Shown here piece by piece: positions 24,462 to 33,266 of a stretch of 35,947 bases of DNA (positions are counted from its first letter, which is position 1; each line of letters opens with the position of its first letter). The position numbers and the translations under genes are program-made. Under the pieces are notes generated by a model, which searched no databases, was not told the origin of the DNA, and worked only from the letters and a program-made list of their open reading frames with translations. Location: positions 1 through 35,947 of the forward strand of contig NCEH01000039.1 of the NCBI GenBank assembly GCA_002304505.1, written 5' to 3'. This stretch comes from Rhizobiales bacterium 32-66-11 (GTDB lineage Bacteria > Pseudomonadota > Alphaproteobacteria > Rhizobiales > Xanthobacteraceae).

Positions 24462-25361
24462 TCAGACCAAAAAGCCCTGCAGCGCGTTCAGCGTCGCCGC
24501 GGGATTTTCCTCGCACAGGAAATGCCCCGCCTCCACGGCCTGCCCCTCGATCTTCGGCGCGAACACCCGCCAGGCGTCGAGCGGGGTGACGCCCCGGCTC
24601 GGAATGCCGTGTGCGCCCCAGATCGCGAACACCGGGCATTCGATCACCCGGCCGGCGGCAAGGTCGGCCTCGTCATGGGCAAGGTCGATGGTGGCGCCGG
24701 CGCGATAATCCTCGCACATGGCGCGGATATGGTCCGGCGCGGCATAGGCCGCGCGATAATGGGCAAGCGCGCGCGCATCGAAGGCGGAGAGGTCCTTCGC
24801 AGCGGTCCAGCTTGCGAGCGTGTGGTCGAGATAAAAGCGCGGATTGCCGCCGATCAGGGTTTCCGGCAGCGGATAAGGCTGGGCGAGGAAGGCCCAATGA
24901 TACACCTGGAGCGCGCGGGACCGGTCCATGCCATGCCACATGGTGAGCGTGGGCACGATGTCCAGTACCGCGAGCCGGTCCACCCGGCCGGGCGAATCGA
25001 GCGCCAGCCGATAGCCCACCCGCGCCCCGCGATCATGTCCCGCCAAAGCGAAATGGGCATGGCCGAGGGTTTCCATCAGCGCCACAAGGGCGGCGCCGGT
25101 GGCGCGCTTGGAATAAGGCGCATGGTCCCGTCCCGGCGCCGGAGCCGCGCTCCAGCCATAGCCGGGCAGGTCGGGAATGACGAGGCGATGGGTCTTCGCC
25201 AGTTCGCCCGCCACGCGATGCCACATCACGCCGGTCTGCGGATAGCCGTGCAGCAGAAGCAGCGGCGGCCCCTCTCCGCCGACGCGCGCGAACAGGCGGC
25301 CGGCGGGCGTATCCACATTGTGGGACGAGAAGCCGGGAAACAGGTCGGCGAGATCGGGCAT
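24462..25361 (-). CDS. Alpha/beta hydrolase, probable fluoroacetate/haloacetate dehalogenase
   Basis: A 299-residue alpha/beta-hydrolase. The catalytic triad is nucleophile Asp110 in GHDRGARVGYRLALD, Asp134 in LDIVP and His280 in EAGHFLCEE. Further residues match the structurally studied fluoroacetate dehalogenase RPA1163 of Rhodopseudomonas palustris at identical numbers: Arg111 and Arg114 (carboxylate clamp), His155 and Trp156 (YHW, halide pocket), Trp185 and Tyr219 (CEDYRAGA). The oxyanion-side HGYPQT motif is at 38-43. The reaction would be hydrolysis of fluoro- or chloroacetate to glycolate plus halide. Comparison with RPA1163 is from memory. Epoxide hydrolases share the fold but lack the HW/Tyr halide set. 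The ATG at 25361 is chosen because MPDLADLFPGF is the usual start. No transporter or regulator is adjacent. Confidence 0.88.
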   Translation of the reverse strand: MPDLADLFPGFSSHNVDTPAGRLFARVGGEGPPLLLLHGYPQTGVMWHRVAGELAKTHRLVIPDLPGYGWSAAPAPGRDHAPYSKRATGAALVALMETLGHAHFALAGHDRGARVGYRLALDSPGRVDRLAVLDIVPTLTMWHGMDRSRALQVYHWAFLAQPYPLPETLIGGNPRFYLDHTLASWTAAKDLSAFDARALAHYRAAYAAPDHIRAMCEDYRAGATIDLAHDEADLAAGRVIECPVFAIWGAHGIPSRGVTPLDAWRVFAPKIEGQAVEAGHFLCEENPAATLNALQGFLV

Positions 25362-25487
25362 GGTCGTGCTCCGCGCGAGGAGAGCGCCAATGGGCGGGCG
25401 GCAAGGGGAGGGCCGCAATGGGAGGGCGCAAGGTGACACGGCCGCACGGCGAGGGCCAGCGCCTCGCCCGCCGGCGCGCGGGGCGGC

Positions 25488-26744
25488 TCAGTCCAGCGCG
25501 CGCCAGCCGATATCGTTGCGATAGAAGCCGTCCGGCCAGTCGATGCGGGCGGCGGCGCGATAGGCCCGGTCGCGGGCTTCGCGCAGCGTGTCGCCGGTGG
25601 CGGTGACGTTCAGCACCCGCCCGCCGTTGGACACGATCTTGGCGCCAGACCGTTTGGTGCCGGCCTGGAAGACGATCACGCCCTCTTCCTTCTCGGCCTC
25701 CTCGATGCCGCGGATTTCCGAGCCGGTCTGGTGCGGGCCGGGATAGCCGCGGCTGGCATAGACCACGGTAATCGCGCTCTTGGGCGACCAGTCCGGTGCG
25801 GCGCCGGCGAGTTCGCCGTGGGCGGCGGCGTTGAGCAAAGCGAGGAGATCGCTTTCCAGGCGCGGCATCAGCACCTGGCATTCCGGATCGCCGAAGCGGC
25901 AATTATATTCCACCAGCTTCGGCCCGCTCTGCGTCAGCATGAGGCCGGCATAGAGGATGCCACGATAGGGGCTGCCCTCGGCCACCATGGCGCGCGCGGT
26001 GGGGACGACGATTTCCGCGATCGCCCGCGCTTCCAGCTCGGCGGTGAGCACCGGGGCGGGGGAATAGGCGCCCATGCCGCCGGTGTTCGGGCCGAGATCG
26101 CCGTCGAACGCGCGCTTGTGGTCCTGGGCGCTGCCGAAGGGAATGACGGTCTCGCCGTCCACGAGGCAGAACAGGCTGGCCTCCTCGCCCTCCATGAATT
26201 CCTCGATCAGCACTTCCTGCCCGCCGCCGGCGAACACCTGGTCGATGGCGGCGATGGCTTCTTCCACCGTCAGCGCGACCACGACGCCCTTGCCGGCCAT
26301 CAGGCCATCGGCCTTGATGACGATGGGCGCGCCCTCGGCGGTCACATAGGCCCAGGCCGCTTCCGGCTTGGTGAAGCGGGCGAAGGCGGCGGTGGGAATG
26401 CCGTGGGCGCGGCACAATTCCTTGGTGAAGAGCTTGGAGCCCTCCAGCCGGGCGGCGGCGGCCGTCGGTCCGAAGGCGGGGATGCCGGCTTCGGCGAGGC
26501 GATCCACCAGGCCCGCCACGAGCGGCGCCTCGGGGCCGACCACCACCAGGGCGATGCCGTTCTTCTTGCACCACGTCACCAGGGTGTCGTGGGCGGAGAG
26601 CGCGATGCCTTCCACCAGCTCGGCATGATCCGCGATGCCGGGATTGCCGGGCAAGGCATAGAGCTGAGCGATGCTAGGGCTCTGCGCGAGCTTCCAGGCG
26701 AGGGCATGCTCGCGGCCACCGGAACCGAGCAGAAGCACATTCAT
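25488..26744 (-). CDS. purD: Phosphoribosylamine--glycine ligase
   Basis: The ATP-grasp enzyme that joins 5-phosphoribosylamine and glycine with ATP, the second step of purine synthesis. It has 418 residues, the standard size. Family blocks are [90 protein letters not shown] and [18 protein letters not shown]. It is divergent from xseA across 132 bases and runs toward the dehalogenase gene; no other pur gene is in the window. Confidence 0.98.
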   Translation of the reverse strand: MNVLLLGSGGREHALAWKLAQSPSIAQLYALPGNPGIADHAELVEGIALSAHDTLVTWCKKNGIALVVVGPEAPLVAGLVDRLAEAGIPAFGPTAAAARLEGSKLFTKELCRAHGIPTAAFARFTKPEAAWAYVTAEGAPIVIKADGLMAGKGVVVALTVEEAIAAIDQVFAGGGQEVLIEEFMEGEEASLFCLVDGETVIPFGSAQDHKRAFDGDLGPNTGGMGAYSPAPVLTAELEARAIAEIVVPTARAMVAEGSPYRGILYAGLMLTQSGPKLVEYNCRFGDPECQVLMPRLESDLLALLNAAAHGELAGAAPDWSPKSAITVVYASRGYPGPHQTGSEIRGIEEAEKEEGVIVFQAGTKRSGAKIVSNGGRVLNVTATGDTLREARDRAYRAAARIDWPDGFYRNDIGWRALD

Positions 26745-26876
26745 GCGGCGTCATCTCCCTTTTTAACTTCGCTATCGGCTTGCGGGCTTCCAAACAAGGG
26801 GGCAGGCATTGCGCTCGCCGCATATGAGATGATGCCGCTATGCTCTTGCCAAGATCATATGCAGCGATGTGAGTCG

Positions 26877-28496
26877 ATGGTCCAACTGCCCGAACCCCAT
26901 GCCAATGCTCCCGAATGGAGCGTTTCAGAACTCTCCGCCGCGCTCCGCCGCACGGTGGAGGACGCCTATGGCCATGTCCGCGTGCGGGGTGAAATTTCCG
27001 GTTACCGCGGCCCGCACTCCTCGGGTCATGCCTATTTCTCGTTGAAGGACGAGGGCGCGCGGCTCGATGCCGTGGTGTGGAAGGGCAATTTCGCTCGCCT
27101 CAAGCTGCGGCCCGAAGAGGGGCTGGAGGTGGTCGCCATCGGGCGCCTCACCACCTATCCCGGCAAGTCGGGCTATCAGATCATCATCGAATCCCTGGAA
27201 TTCGCCGGGGCCGGCGCCATCATGGCCATGCTTGAGGAGCGCAAGCGCCGTCTCGCGGCGGAAGGCCTGTTCGATCCCGCGCGCAAGGCGCTGCTGCCCT
27301 ATCTGCCGAACGTCATCGGCATCGTCACCTCGCCCACCGGCGCCGTCATCCGCGACATCCTGCATCGCCTCGCGGACCGCTTTCCGCGCCGGGTCATCGT
27401 CTGGCCGGTGCGGGTGCAGGGCGACACCTGCGCGGCGGAGGTTTCCGCCGCCATTCGCGGCTTCAACGCCTTGCCGCACGATGGACCGGTGCCGCGGCCG
27501 GACGTGATCATCGTCGCGCGCGGGGGCGGTTCGCTGGAAGACCTGCTGGGCTTTTCCGAGGAAGCGGTGGTGCGCGCCGCCGCCGAAAGCGCGATTCCCC
27601 TCGTTTCCGCCGTCGGCCATGAGACCGATGTGACGCTGATCGATTTTGCCGCCGACGTGCGCGCGCCGACCCCCACCGCCGCCGCCGAGATGGTGGTTCC
27701 GGTGCGGGCGGATCTGCTCGTCGCGGTGGAGGGGCTGGGCGGCCGGCTCATGGCCGCACCCTTGCGCCTGCTGGAGCGGCGGCGCGGCGAATTGCGCGGT
27801 CTCGCGCGGCTGCTGCCGTCCGCCGATGCGCTCCTCGCCATTCCCCGCCAGCGGCTCGACGCGGCATCGGGGCGCCTGCCGCGCGCCTTGCGGGCCAATG
27901 CGTTCGCCCATCGCATCCAGTTCCAGAAGGCGAGCGCGCGGCTGTCTCCCTCCAGCCTGAAGGCGCGTCTGGAACGGGCGCGCGAGCGTAACGCGACCCT
28001 CGGCACGAATCTGGAACGCGGCCTGCGCCGGGCTGTGGAGCGCAAGCGCGAACGCTTTGCCGCGATCGGCACCGGCCTCGATGCGGCCCGGCGCGCGCAG
28101 CGCGTCCACATCGCCCGCAATCGCGACCGGCTGGAGGGGCTCGGCGACCGCGCGACACGGGCGACGCGCATCCTGCTGCGCGAGCGGCGGCGCCAGCTTT
28201 CGAGCGCCGCCCAGGTGCTGGGCGCCTTGTCCTATAAGGGCGTGCTGAAGCGCGGCTTCGCTTTGGTGCGCGATGCGCGGGGCGTCGCCGTGCGCGCCGC
28301 CGCGGCCGTCGCTCTGGGCGCGGGGCTGGAACTGGAATTTGCCGACGGGCGCGTGGGCGTGGTGGCGAACGGCGCCGGCGCCGCCCCCGTTCCGCCCCCG
28401 GACGGGCAGGGCATCGCCCCGCCGGCCCGGACCAAGCCCGCACGGACGCGCGGCGGCGAGAAGGCAAAATCCCAGCCTGGCCTGTTCGACCTCTGA
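26877..28496 (+). CDS. xseA: Exodeoxyribonuclease VII large subunit
   Basis: The catalytic subunit of exonuclease VII, which degrades single-stranded DNA to oligonucleotides and works with XseB. The 539-residue protein has an N-terminal OB fold (about 10-105, [36 protein letters not shown]). The catalytic core (about 120-330) has [32 protein letters not shown] and [17 protein letters not shown] long Arg-rich helical region (about 330-490) and a short disordered tail ending QPGLFDL follow. The ATG at 26877 is favoured because homologues begin near it; ATG codons at 26859 and 26829 are alternatives and no ribosome site is decisive. xseB is not adjacent. A GCATATGA/TCATATGC inverted repeat (26820-26827 and 26855-26862) lies before the start. 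Confidence 0.95.
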   Translation: MVQLPEPHANAPEWSVSELSAALRRTVEDAYGHVRVRGEISGYRGPHSSGHAYFSLKDEGARLDAVVWKGNFARLKLRPEEGLEVVAIGRLTTYPGKSGYQIIIESLEFAGAGAIMAMLEERKRRLAAEGLFDPARKALLPYLPNVIGIVTSPTGAVIRDILHRLADRFPRRVIVWPVRVQGDTCAAEVSAAIRGFNALPHDGPVPRPDVIIVARGGGSLEDLLGFSEEAVVRAAAESAIPLVSAVGHETDVTLIDFAADVRAPTPTAAAEMVVPVRADLLVAVEGLGGRLMAAPLRLLERRRGELRGLARLLPSADALLAIPRQRLDAASGRLPRALRANAFAHRIQFQKASARLSPSSLKARLERARERNATLGTNLERGLRRAVERKRERFAAIGTGLDAARRAQRVHIARNRDRLEGLGDRATRATRILLRERRRQLSSAAQVLGALSYKGVLKRGFALVRDARGVAVRAAAAVALGAGLELEFADGRVGVVANGAGAAPVPPPDGQGIAPPARTKPARTRGGEKAKSQPGLFDL

Positions 28497-28690
28497 CAAT
28501 GGATGCAACGGCCCTTTCGGTCGGCGCCGGTTGGGCTTATGTTGATCCGGCTAGAGTCCGCACCGATCATCTCGCGCTGCAAGTTGATCGGATATTGCGG
28601 CCTCTATCATTACGTGAGAGGGCGGCTCACCGACCAGATTGATTAAATCTGATCGGATCGCGCTCTAGATGAGGCCTTGTTTCACCCGTG
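28497..28690. other. AT-richer intergenic gap with small palindromes
   Basis: Between xseA and the DUF2093 gene lies a 194-bp non-coding gap, visibly richer in A and T than its surroundings. It holds the inverted repeat CAGAT-N7-ATCTG (28635-28651) and a direct repeat TGATCGGAT at 28585-28593 and 28650-28658. The pattern resembles short dispersed palindromes seen in Hyphomicrobiales, but I cannot confirm copies elsewhere. Confidence 0.45.
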
Positions 28691-28921
28691 ATGAACAGAT
28701 TCGAGCGTTTTCCCGAAGGCAATGGCGAAGCCGAGCTGCGCTATCTGGACGGTGAATTCCGCATTGTGCGCCCCGGCACCTTCGTGCGCTGCGCCGTGAC
28801 CGGCCAGGGAATCGCGCTGGACGAACTGCGCTATTGGAGCGTCGATCTCCAGGAAGCCTATGCCGATCCGCAGGCCGTGTTGACGCGCGTCAACCAGATC
28901 CGCCGCCAGCAGCAGGGCTGA
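28691..28921 (+). CDS. DUF2093 domain small protein
   Basis: A 76-residue cytoplasmic protein of a conserved alphaproteobacterial family without known function. Almost the whole length is the domain: FPEGNGEAELRYLDGEFRIV, RPGTFVRCAVTGQGIALDEL and RYWSVDLQEAYADPQAVLTR. The single conserved Cys lies in VRCAVTG, so a metal-binding role is conceivable but unsupported. A GTG lies directly before the ATG, and the ribosome site is weak. In related genomes it commonly sits between xseA and lpxK, as here. Its last 32 bases overlap the 3' end of lpxK on the opposite strand. Confidence 0.9.
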   Translation: MNRFERFPEGNGEAELRYLDGEFRIVRPGTFVRCAVTGQGIALDELRYWSVDLQEAYADPQAVLTRVNQIRRQQQG

Positions 28922-29969
28922 GCCGGCGCGCGGCGCGCGCCTCCGCCAGCGCGATCAGCGCCTCGAAGCCCTGTGCCTCGAAGCCCTGTGCCTCGAAGCC
29001 CCGCGCCTCGGCATCGCGATCCAGCTCCAGCCCCACGCGCAGAACCTGGACCTGCGCGCGTGCGTCCGCAAAATTCGGCGCTTGAAGGCGCGCGGCATCT
29101 TTCGCGGTGGTCACGAGGCTGAGGCCGCCGGCGCGCGCGTCGCGCTGCAGGGCGGAGAGGTCGGCGGGCGTATAGGGATGATGATCCGGGAACGCCCGGC
29201 ACGCCGCCACGTCGAGATTGAGAGCGCGCAGGGTCTGGAAGAATTTCTCCGGCCGGCCGATGCCGGCGAAGGCGAGAATGCGCCGTCCGGCGAGGGCTGC
29301 GGCATCGTCTGCGTCCGCCACGAGGTGCCCGCGCAGCACATGGATCTGCCCCGCCGCCCGCGCGGCGACCTGCGCGCCCGCCGCGCCCGTGCCGATAATC
29401 AGCAGCGCATCCGCGCGTGCCGCCTGGGCGGGGAAGGGCGCGCGCAGCGGGCCCGCCGGCAGCACCTGCCTATTGCCGAGCCCGGCCGCACCATCCACCA
29501 CCAGCACGGCGGCGTCCTTGTGCAGGGAGGGGTTCTGAAAGCCGTCGTCCATCACGATGTGCGAGGCGCCCCGCGCCACGGCGAGCCGCGCCCCCGCCAC
29601 CCGGTCGCGGGAAACCACCGTGGGTGCGGCCTGCGCCAACAGCAAGGCTTCATCGCCCACCGCCGCCGCATCGTGGCGGGCCAGATCCACCAGCAGCGGC
29701 CCAGCCTCGCGCCCGCCATGTCCGCGCAGCAGGGCGAACGGGGTGTCGCCGCGTGCCTTCAACTGGGCGAGCAGCGCCAGAGCCGTCGGCGTCTTGCCCG
29801 CGCCGCCCACCGTGGGATTGCCGATGCAGATCACCGGCACATCCATGGCAATGCCGGGCGTCGCCATCCGGCGCAAGGTGATCGCCCCGACGATCCAGCC
29901 GATGGGTGCGAGCAGCCGGCCGGGCAGCGAGTGCGGATGCGACCAGAAGGCGGGCGCCCGGGCGAACAT
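28890..29969 (-). CDS. lpxK: Tetraacyldisaccharide 4'-kinase
   Basis: Phosphorylates the 4' position of the tetraacyl disaccharide to form lipid IVA on the inner leaflet of the inner membrane. It has 359 residues. FWSHPHSLPGRLLAPIGWIV provides the N-terminal membrane-associated helix. The P-loop is GNPTVGGAGKTP at 50-61, and the catalytic pair Asp141-Asp142 lies in DDGFQNPSLHKD. AFAGIGRPEKFF and FPDHHPYTPADL follow, with TTAKDAARL near the end. Its ATG overlaps the waaA stop by one base (TGATG), so translation is coupled. A 15-bp tandem repeat gives FEAQG repeats near the C-terminus, and the gene's 3' end overlaps the convergent DUF2093 gene by 32 bp. Confidence 0.96.
   Translation of the reverse strand: MFARAPAFWSHPHSLPGRLLAPIGWIVGAITLRRMATPGIAMDVPVICIGNPTVGGAGKTPTALALLAQLKARGDTPFALLRGHGGREAGPLLVDLARHDAAAVGDEALLLAQAAPTVVSRDRVAGARLAVARGASHIVMDDGFQNPSLHKDAAVLVVDGAAGLGNRQVLPAGPLRAPFPAQAARADALLIIGTGAAGAQVAARAAGQIHVLRGHLVADADDAAALAGRRILAFAGIGRPEKFFQTLRALNLDVAACRAFPDHHPYTPADLSALQRDARAGGLSLVTTAKDAARLQAPNFADARAQVQVLRVGLELDRDAEARGFEAQGFEAQGFEALIALAEARAARRLSPAAGGGSG
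28960..29004 (-). repeat. 15-bp tandem repeat inside lpxK (FEAQG units)
   Basis: Three consecutive 15-bp copies (GCCTCGAAGCCCTGT at 28960, 28975, and 28990 with two end changes), followed by a partial copy. They encode a GFEAQ pentapeptide series near the LpxK C-terminus. The period is a multiple of three, so the reading frame is kept whatever the copy number. Confidence 0.9.
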
Positions 29970-31261
29970 CAGCGCGCGAGGCGGATATGCAGGAGATACG
30001 GCTCTATGGCCGAGAGCGTGCGGTCCAGCGCGCCGCCGAGCTGATCCACCGTCTGGCGCGCGGCGGCGGCGGTCTGCGCATGCAGATGGCCGTCGAACAG
30101 CAATGCGGACACGCATTGGGCAATGTCGCCGTCGTTCTGCACCAAGGCGGCGCCGTGCCGCTCGTCGAGCCGGGCGTAGATGGAGCCGAAATTCCACACA
30201 TGGGGGCCGTGCAGCGCCACGGCGCCGAGCTTGGCGGGCTCGATGGGGTTCTGCCCGCCATGGCGCACCAGCGAGCCGCCCATGAACACCACCGGGGCGA
30301 GGCGATAGAACAGGCCGAGCTCGCCGATGGTGTCGGCGACATAGATTTCGGTCCCGCCGTCCGGCAGATAGCCTTCGCTGCGCTGCACCGCCGCCAGATG
30401 GGCGGCTTCCGCGAGCAGGCGCACGTCCGTGCCGCGTTCGGGATGGCGCGGGGCGATGATGGTGAGGAGGTCGGGTATCTCCTGCGCCAGCCGCTGGTGG
30501 GCGGCGAGCACGATCTCATCCTCTCCCGGATGGGTGGAGGCGGCGAGGAAGATCGGCCGGTTGCCGCATTCCACGCTCATGCGGTCGAGCGCCTTGGCGT
30601 CGGCGGGCGGGGCGGGGGCGTCGAATTTCAGATTGCCCACCACTTCCACCCGCGGCGCGCCCAGCGCCTTGAAGCGCGTGGCATCGTCGCGGCTCTGGGC
30701 GAGGCACAGATCGACCCGCGAGAGCAGCGCGCGCGCGCTCTTCGGCAGATGGGCCCAGCGCTCGGCCGAGCGGCGCGACAGCCGCCCGTTCACCAGCACC
30801 AGCGGCGTGTTGCGGCGGCCGAGCTCGCTCATGAGGTTCGGCCATAATTCGGATTCCGCCAGCAGCACCAGGTCCGGCTTCCAATGGTCCAGGAACCGGC
30901 CGACGAAGCGATGGGCGTCCAGCGGCATGAATTGGTGGATCACGGACGAATGCGCCCGCCGCGCCGCGATGCGGCTGGAGGTCAGCGTCCCGGAAGTGAG
31001 CAGGATGCCGTAGCCGCGCCCCGCCAGCCGTTCGATCAGCGGCAGGACCGAGACGATCTCGCCCACGCTTGCGCCATGCACCCAGATCAGCGGCCCGCGC
31101 GGGCGGGCGGCGCTCGCGATGCCGCGGCGTTCCGCCAGGCGGGCGGGATCTTCCTTGCCCTTGCGCACGCGATAGCCGAGCCACGCGGGCGTAAGCAGCG
31201 CCGCCGCCGACGTGACGCCTCGATACAGGCGCAGCGGAACCGGCAGGCGGATGCCCTTCAT
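29969..31261 (-). CDS. waaA: 3-Deoxy-D-manno-octulosonic acid (Kdo) transferase
   Basis: Transfers Kdo from CMP-Kdo to lipid IVA, starting the LPS core. The 430-residue protein has an N-terminal membrane anchor region (about 10-30) and a GT-B fold. The catalytic-base Glu68 lies in WVHGASVGE. Also present are LLTSGTLTSSRIA, LAESELWPN, VNGRLSRRS, GNLKFD, ASTHPGEDE, APRHPER and FMGGSLVRHGGQNPIEPA, which binds the CMP moiety. Its start overlaps the acyltransferase stop (ATGA) and its stop overlaps the lpxK start, giving a tightly coupled three-gene run. How many Kdo residues it adds cannot be told from sequence. Confidence 0.97.
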   Translation of the reverse strand: MKGIRLPVPLRLYRGVTSAAALLTPAWLGYRVRKGKEDPARLAERRGIASAARPRGPLIWVHGASVGEIVSVLPLIERLAGRGYGILLTSGTLTSSRIAARRAHSSVIHQFMPLDAHRFVGRFLDHWKPDLVLLAESELWPNLMSELGRRNTPLVLVNGRLSRRSAERWAHLPKSARALLSRVDLCLAQSRDDATRFKALGAPRVEVVGNLKFDAPAPPADAKALDRMSVECGNRPIFLAASTHPGEDEIVLAAHQRLAQEIPDLLTIIAPRHPERGTDVRLLAEAAHLAAVQRSEGYLPDGGTEIYVADTIGELGLFYRLAPVVFMGGSLVRHGGQNPIEPAKLGAVALHGPHVWNFGSIYARLDERHGAALVQNDGDIAQCVSALLFDGHLHAQTAAAARQTVDQLGGALDRTLSAIEPYLLHIRLAR

Positions 31262-31962
31262 GCCGGCGCCCCCTGCGGGCGGCCGACCATCGCCTCGGCG
31301 CGGGCGGTGATGGCCTCAAGGCTGAGCTGCAATTGCGCGCGCGCCGCCTGCATGCCGGCCTCGTCCACGTCGCGATCGACGAAGATCGGATCGCCGACCA
31401 CCGCCGCCCCGCGCCCGAACGGCAGGTTGAGACTGGCCTTGTCCCAGCTTTTCAGCGTGATGCGGTTGGCGGTGGCCATGGCGATCGGCAGGATCGGCCG
31501 GCCGGAATGGCGCGCGATGGTGATCACGCCCAGGCCCGCGCGGCGGGCGATCTTCGGCACGTCTGCGGTCATGGCCACATTGATGCCCTCGCGCAGGGTC
31601 TCGATCATGGCATAGGTGGCCGAGACGCCGCCTTTGCGATGGAAATCCCCCGGCGAGGTCGCCCCCGAGCCGCGAATGGTGCCGACCCCGAGCCGCTCCG
31701 CGGCGATGGCGTTGATCTCCGCGTCCGCATGGCGGGAGATCAGCACTTTGGCCTTGTGGTGCGGCTTCATGATGAACGGGGTCAGGAAATGCTGGCCGTG
31801 CCAGAAGGTCATGATCAGCGGCAGGTGCGCATCGATGCGCTCGTAGATATCCGCCGGCTCGACGTCGAAACGCGTGGTCCGCGCCACCAGCGCGAAATAG
31901 GACGCGAAGGTCGTGCCGGCGGCAATCTGGAAGCCACGGTTCGTGCGAAGACGGCGCCACAT
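31258..31962 (-). CDS. DUF374 lysophospholipid-acyltransferase-like protein
   Basis: A 234-residue membrane-associated protein of the lysophospholipid/lipid A acyltransferase superfamily. Key blocks are the FWHGQHF motif (in place of the usual HxxxxD), VLISRHADAEINAIAAERLG, GVGTIRGS, MTADVPKIARRAGLGVITIA and HSGRPILPIA. Members are regularly placed before waaA in alphaproteobacteria, so a late acyl transfer in lipid A assembly is likely but unproven here. The start is the ATG at 31962; an in-frame GTG at 32025 would add 21 residues beginning MGVFAFPSG. Its stop overlaps the waaA start by 4 bases. Confidence 0.87.
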   Translation of the reverse strand: MWRRLRTNRGFQIAAGTTFASYFALVARTTRFDVEPADIYERIDAHLPLIMTFWHGQHFLTPFIMKPHHKAKVLISRHADAEINAIAAERLGVGTIRGSGATSPGDFHRKGGVSATYAMIETLREGINVAMTADVPKIARRAGLGVITIARHSGRPILPIAMATANRITLKSWDKASLNLPFGRGAAVVGDPIFVDRDVDEAGMQAARAQLQLSLEAITARAEAMVGRPQGAPA

Positions 31963-32103
31963 GCTCAAAAAGCGTCCTGCTCCTTGCGTGGGCGCGGTTC
32001 CGGACGGGAACGCGAACACACCCACATCCCCACGGGGGGCCTATTTGGACGAAGGGAGGGTAATACCCTCATGATACCGCCAAACGCAAGCTTGGCAATG
32101 TTT

Positions 32104-32143
32104 CCGCCGGCTGCGGCGCCTTCAGCGGCGCCGCAGCCGGCGG
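32104..32143. other. Perfect 17-bp-stem hairpin downstream of the DUF4170 gene
   Basis: CCGCCGGCTGCGGCGCC (32104-32120) and GGCGCCGCAGCCGGCGG (32127-32143) pair perfectly around a 6-base loop. It starts 8 bases beyond the DUF4170 stop on the minus strand and lies upstream of the acyltransferase gene. There is no T-run after it on the minus strand, so it is either an atypical terminator or an RNA stability/processing element. Confidence 0.85.
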
Positions 32144-32150
32144 TGATGGG

Positions 32151-32399
32151 CTAATGGCCCGGGGTGTGGGTGTCCGGGTCCAGCAGGCGATGCATGTGCA
32201 CCACGAAATACCGCACCAGGGCATTGTCCACGGTCTGCTGGGCCTTCGCGCGCCACGCGGCGGCGGCGCTCGCGTAGTCGGGATAGATGCCGACGATGTC
32301 AACCTTCGACAGATCCTTGAACTCGACCCCGTCAAGTTCCTTCAATTCGCCCCCAAAAACGAGGTGAAGCAATTGTTTCGGTTCGGAAGAGGTGGTCAT
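32151..32399 (-). CDS. DUF4170 domain small protein
   Basis: An 82-residue protein of a conserved alphaproteobacterial family of unknown function. The family pattern is clear: LLHLVFGGELKELDGVEFKD, VDIVGIYPDYASAAAAWRAK, AQQTVDNALVRYFVVHMHRL and LLDPDT at the end. It lies 27 bases after the inositol-monophosphatase-family gene, so the two probably share a transcript that ends at or near the strong hairpin just downstream. The steady placement beside lipid A/Kdo genes in relatives hints at an envelope link; that is inference. Confidence 0.9.
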   Translation of the reverse strand: MTTSSEPKQLLHLVFGGELKELDGVEFKDLSKVDIVGIYPDYASAAAAWRAKAQQTVDNALVRYFVVHMHRLLDPDTHTPGH

Positions 32400-32426
32400 G
32401 GTGTCAACGTTCCCCGGCGGTGACGG

Positions 32427-33266
32427 TCAGAAGATGGCCCCGAACTCGCGTTGCGCGAGCGCGAGGGTGTGGGCGTGAAGCGCGGTTCCGGCACACACCA
32501 GCGGCCGGTGGAGCGGGACCGGTTCGTTATAGATCGGCGCGGTGCCGTCGAGGCCGGTCAGCAGCCCGCCCGCCTCATGCACGATCAGGTCGGCGGCGGC
32601 GATGTCCCAGTCGGCGCTGTTGCCGTGGGCAAGCGCGAAGTCCAGCTCGCCGGTGGCGACGCGGGCGAGCCGCAGCGCCAGCGAGCGCAGGCGCGGCGGG
32701 CGGGTCACGGGGGTGTGCCGCGCGACGCGGTCCAGGATGGAGGTGGGACCCGCGACCACGGAGCCGCCCACCGCGACGCGGCCGCCGGCGGCGATCGCCG
32801 CCCCGTTGCGGGTTGCGCCGCCGCCGAGGGAGGCGACGAACAATTCGTCGGAAACGGGGGCGAACAGGGCGCCGGCGATCGGGCGCCCGTTCTCCACCAA
32901 AGCGGCCGAGACCACCCAATCGGCCCCGCCGGCCATGAAGCCGCGCGTGCCGTCGATGGGATCGACCACCCACACCCGGCGGGCGGCGAGACGTTCGGAG
33001 GAATCGGCGCTTTCCTCGGACAGCCAGCCGTAATCATCCGCCAGCGCCGTCAGGCGCTCACGTAGGAAGCGGTCCACGGCGATGTCGGCCTCGGTGACCG
33101 GGGAATCATTGTCCTTGGTCCAGCTCGTGACGCCCGTGCGGAACATGGCGAGCGCAATCGCGCCAGCCGCCGCGACGGCGTCGGCGAGATGGCGGGCCGC
33201 AATCGCGGGCACCTCGATCGCCGGTTCGGAAGCGCCGGTCGCGGTCGGAGGATCAAGCAGGCTCAT
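32427..33266 (-). CDS. Inositol-monophosphatase-family phosphatase (IMPase or CysQ-like)
   Basis: A Mg2+-dependent phosphatase of 279 residues. Metal-binding motifs are in place: Glu84-Glu85 in WLSEES, Asp102/Asp105 in VVDPIDGTRGF, and Asp221/Asp225 in SADWDIAAADLI. The DPIDGTRGF variant and KDNDSPVTEADIAVD fit both inositol-1-phosphatases and the 3'(2'),5'-bisphosphate nucleotidase CysQ, so the substrate is open. The start is the ATG at 33266, since a longer frame to 33302 adds an untypical N-terminus. It leads DUF4170 by 27 bases. Confidence 0.9.
   Translation of the reverse strand: MSLLDPPTATGASEPAIEVPAIAARHLADAVAAAGAIALAMFRTGVTSWTKDNDSPVTEADIAVDRFLRERLTALADDYGWLSEESADSSERLAARRVWVVDPIDGTRGFMAGGADWVVSAALVENGRPIAGALFAPVSDELFVASLGGGATRNGAAIAAGGRVAVGGSVVAGPTSILDRVARHTPVTRPPRLRSLALRLARVATGELDFALAHGNSADWDIAAADLIVHEAGGLLTGLDGTAPIYNEPVPLHRPLVCAGTALHAHTLALAQREFGAIF

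Noticed and set aside
25731..26876. N-terminal extension of XseA by about 380 residues
   Set aside because: The extension is antisense to purD, which has all its family blocks, and XseA homologues begin near 26877.
28688..28690. GTG as start of the DUF2093 gene
   Set aside because: The ATG directly following it gives the normal family N-terminus; one extra residue has no support.
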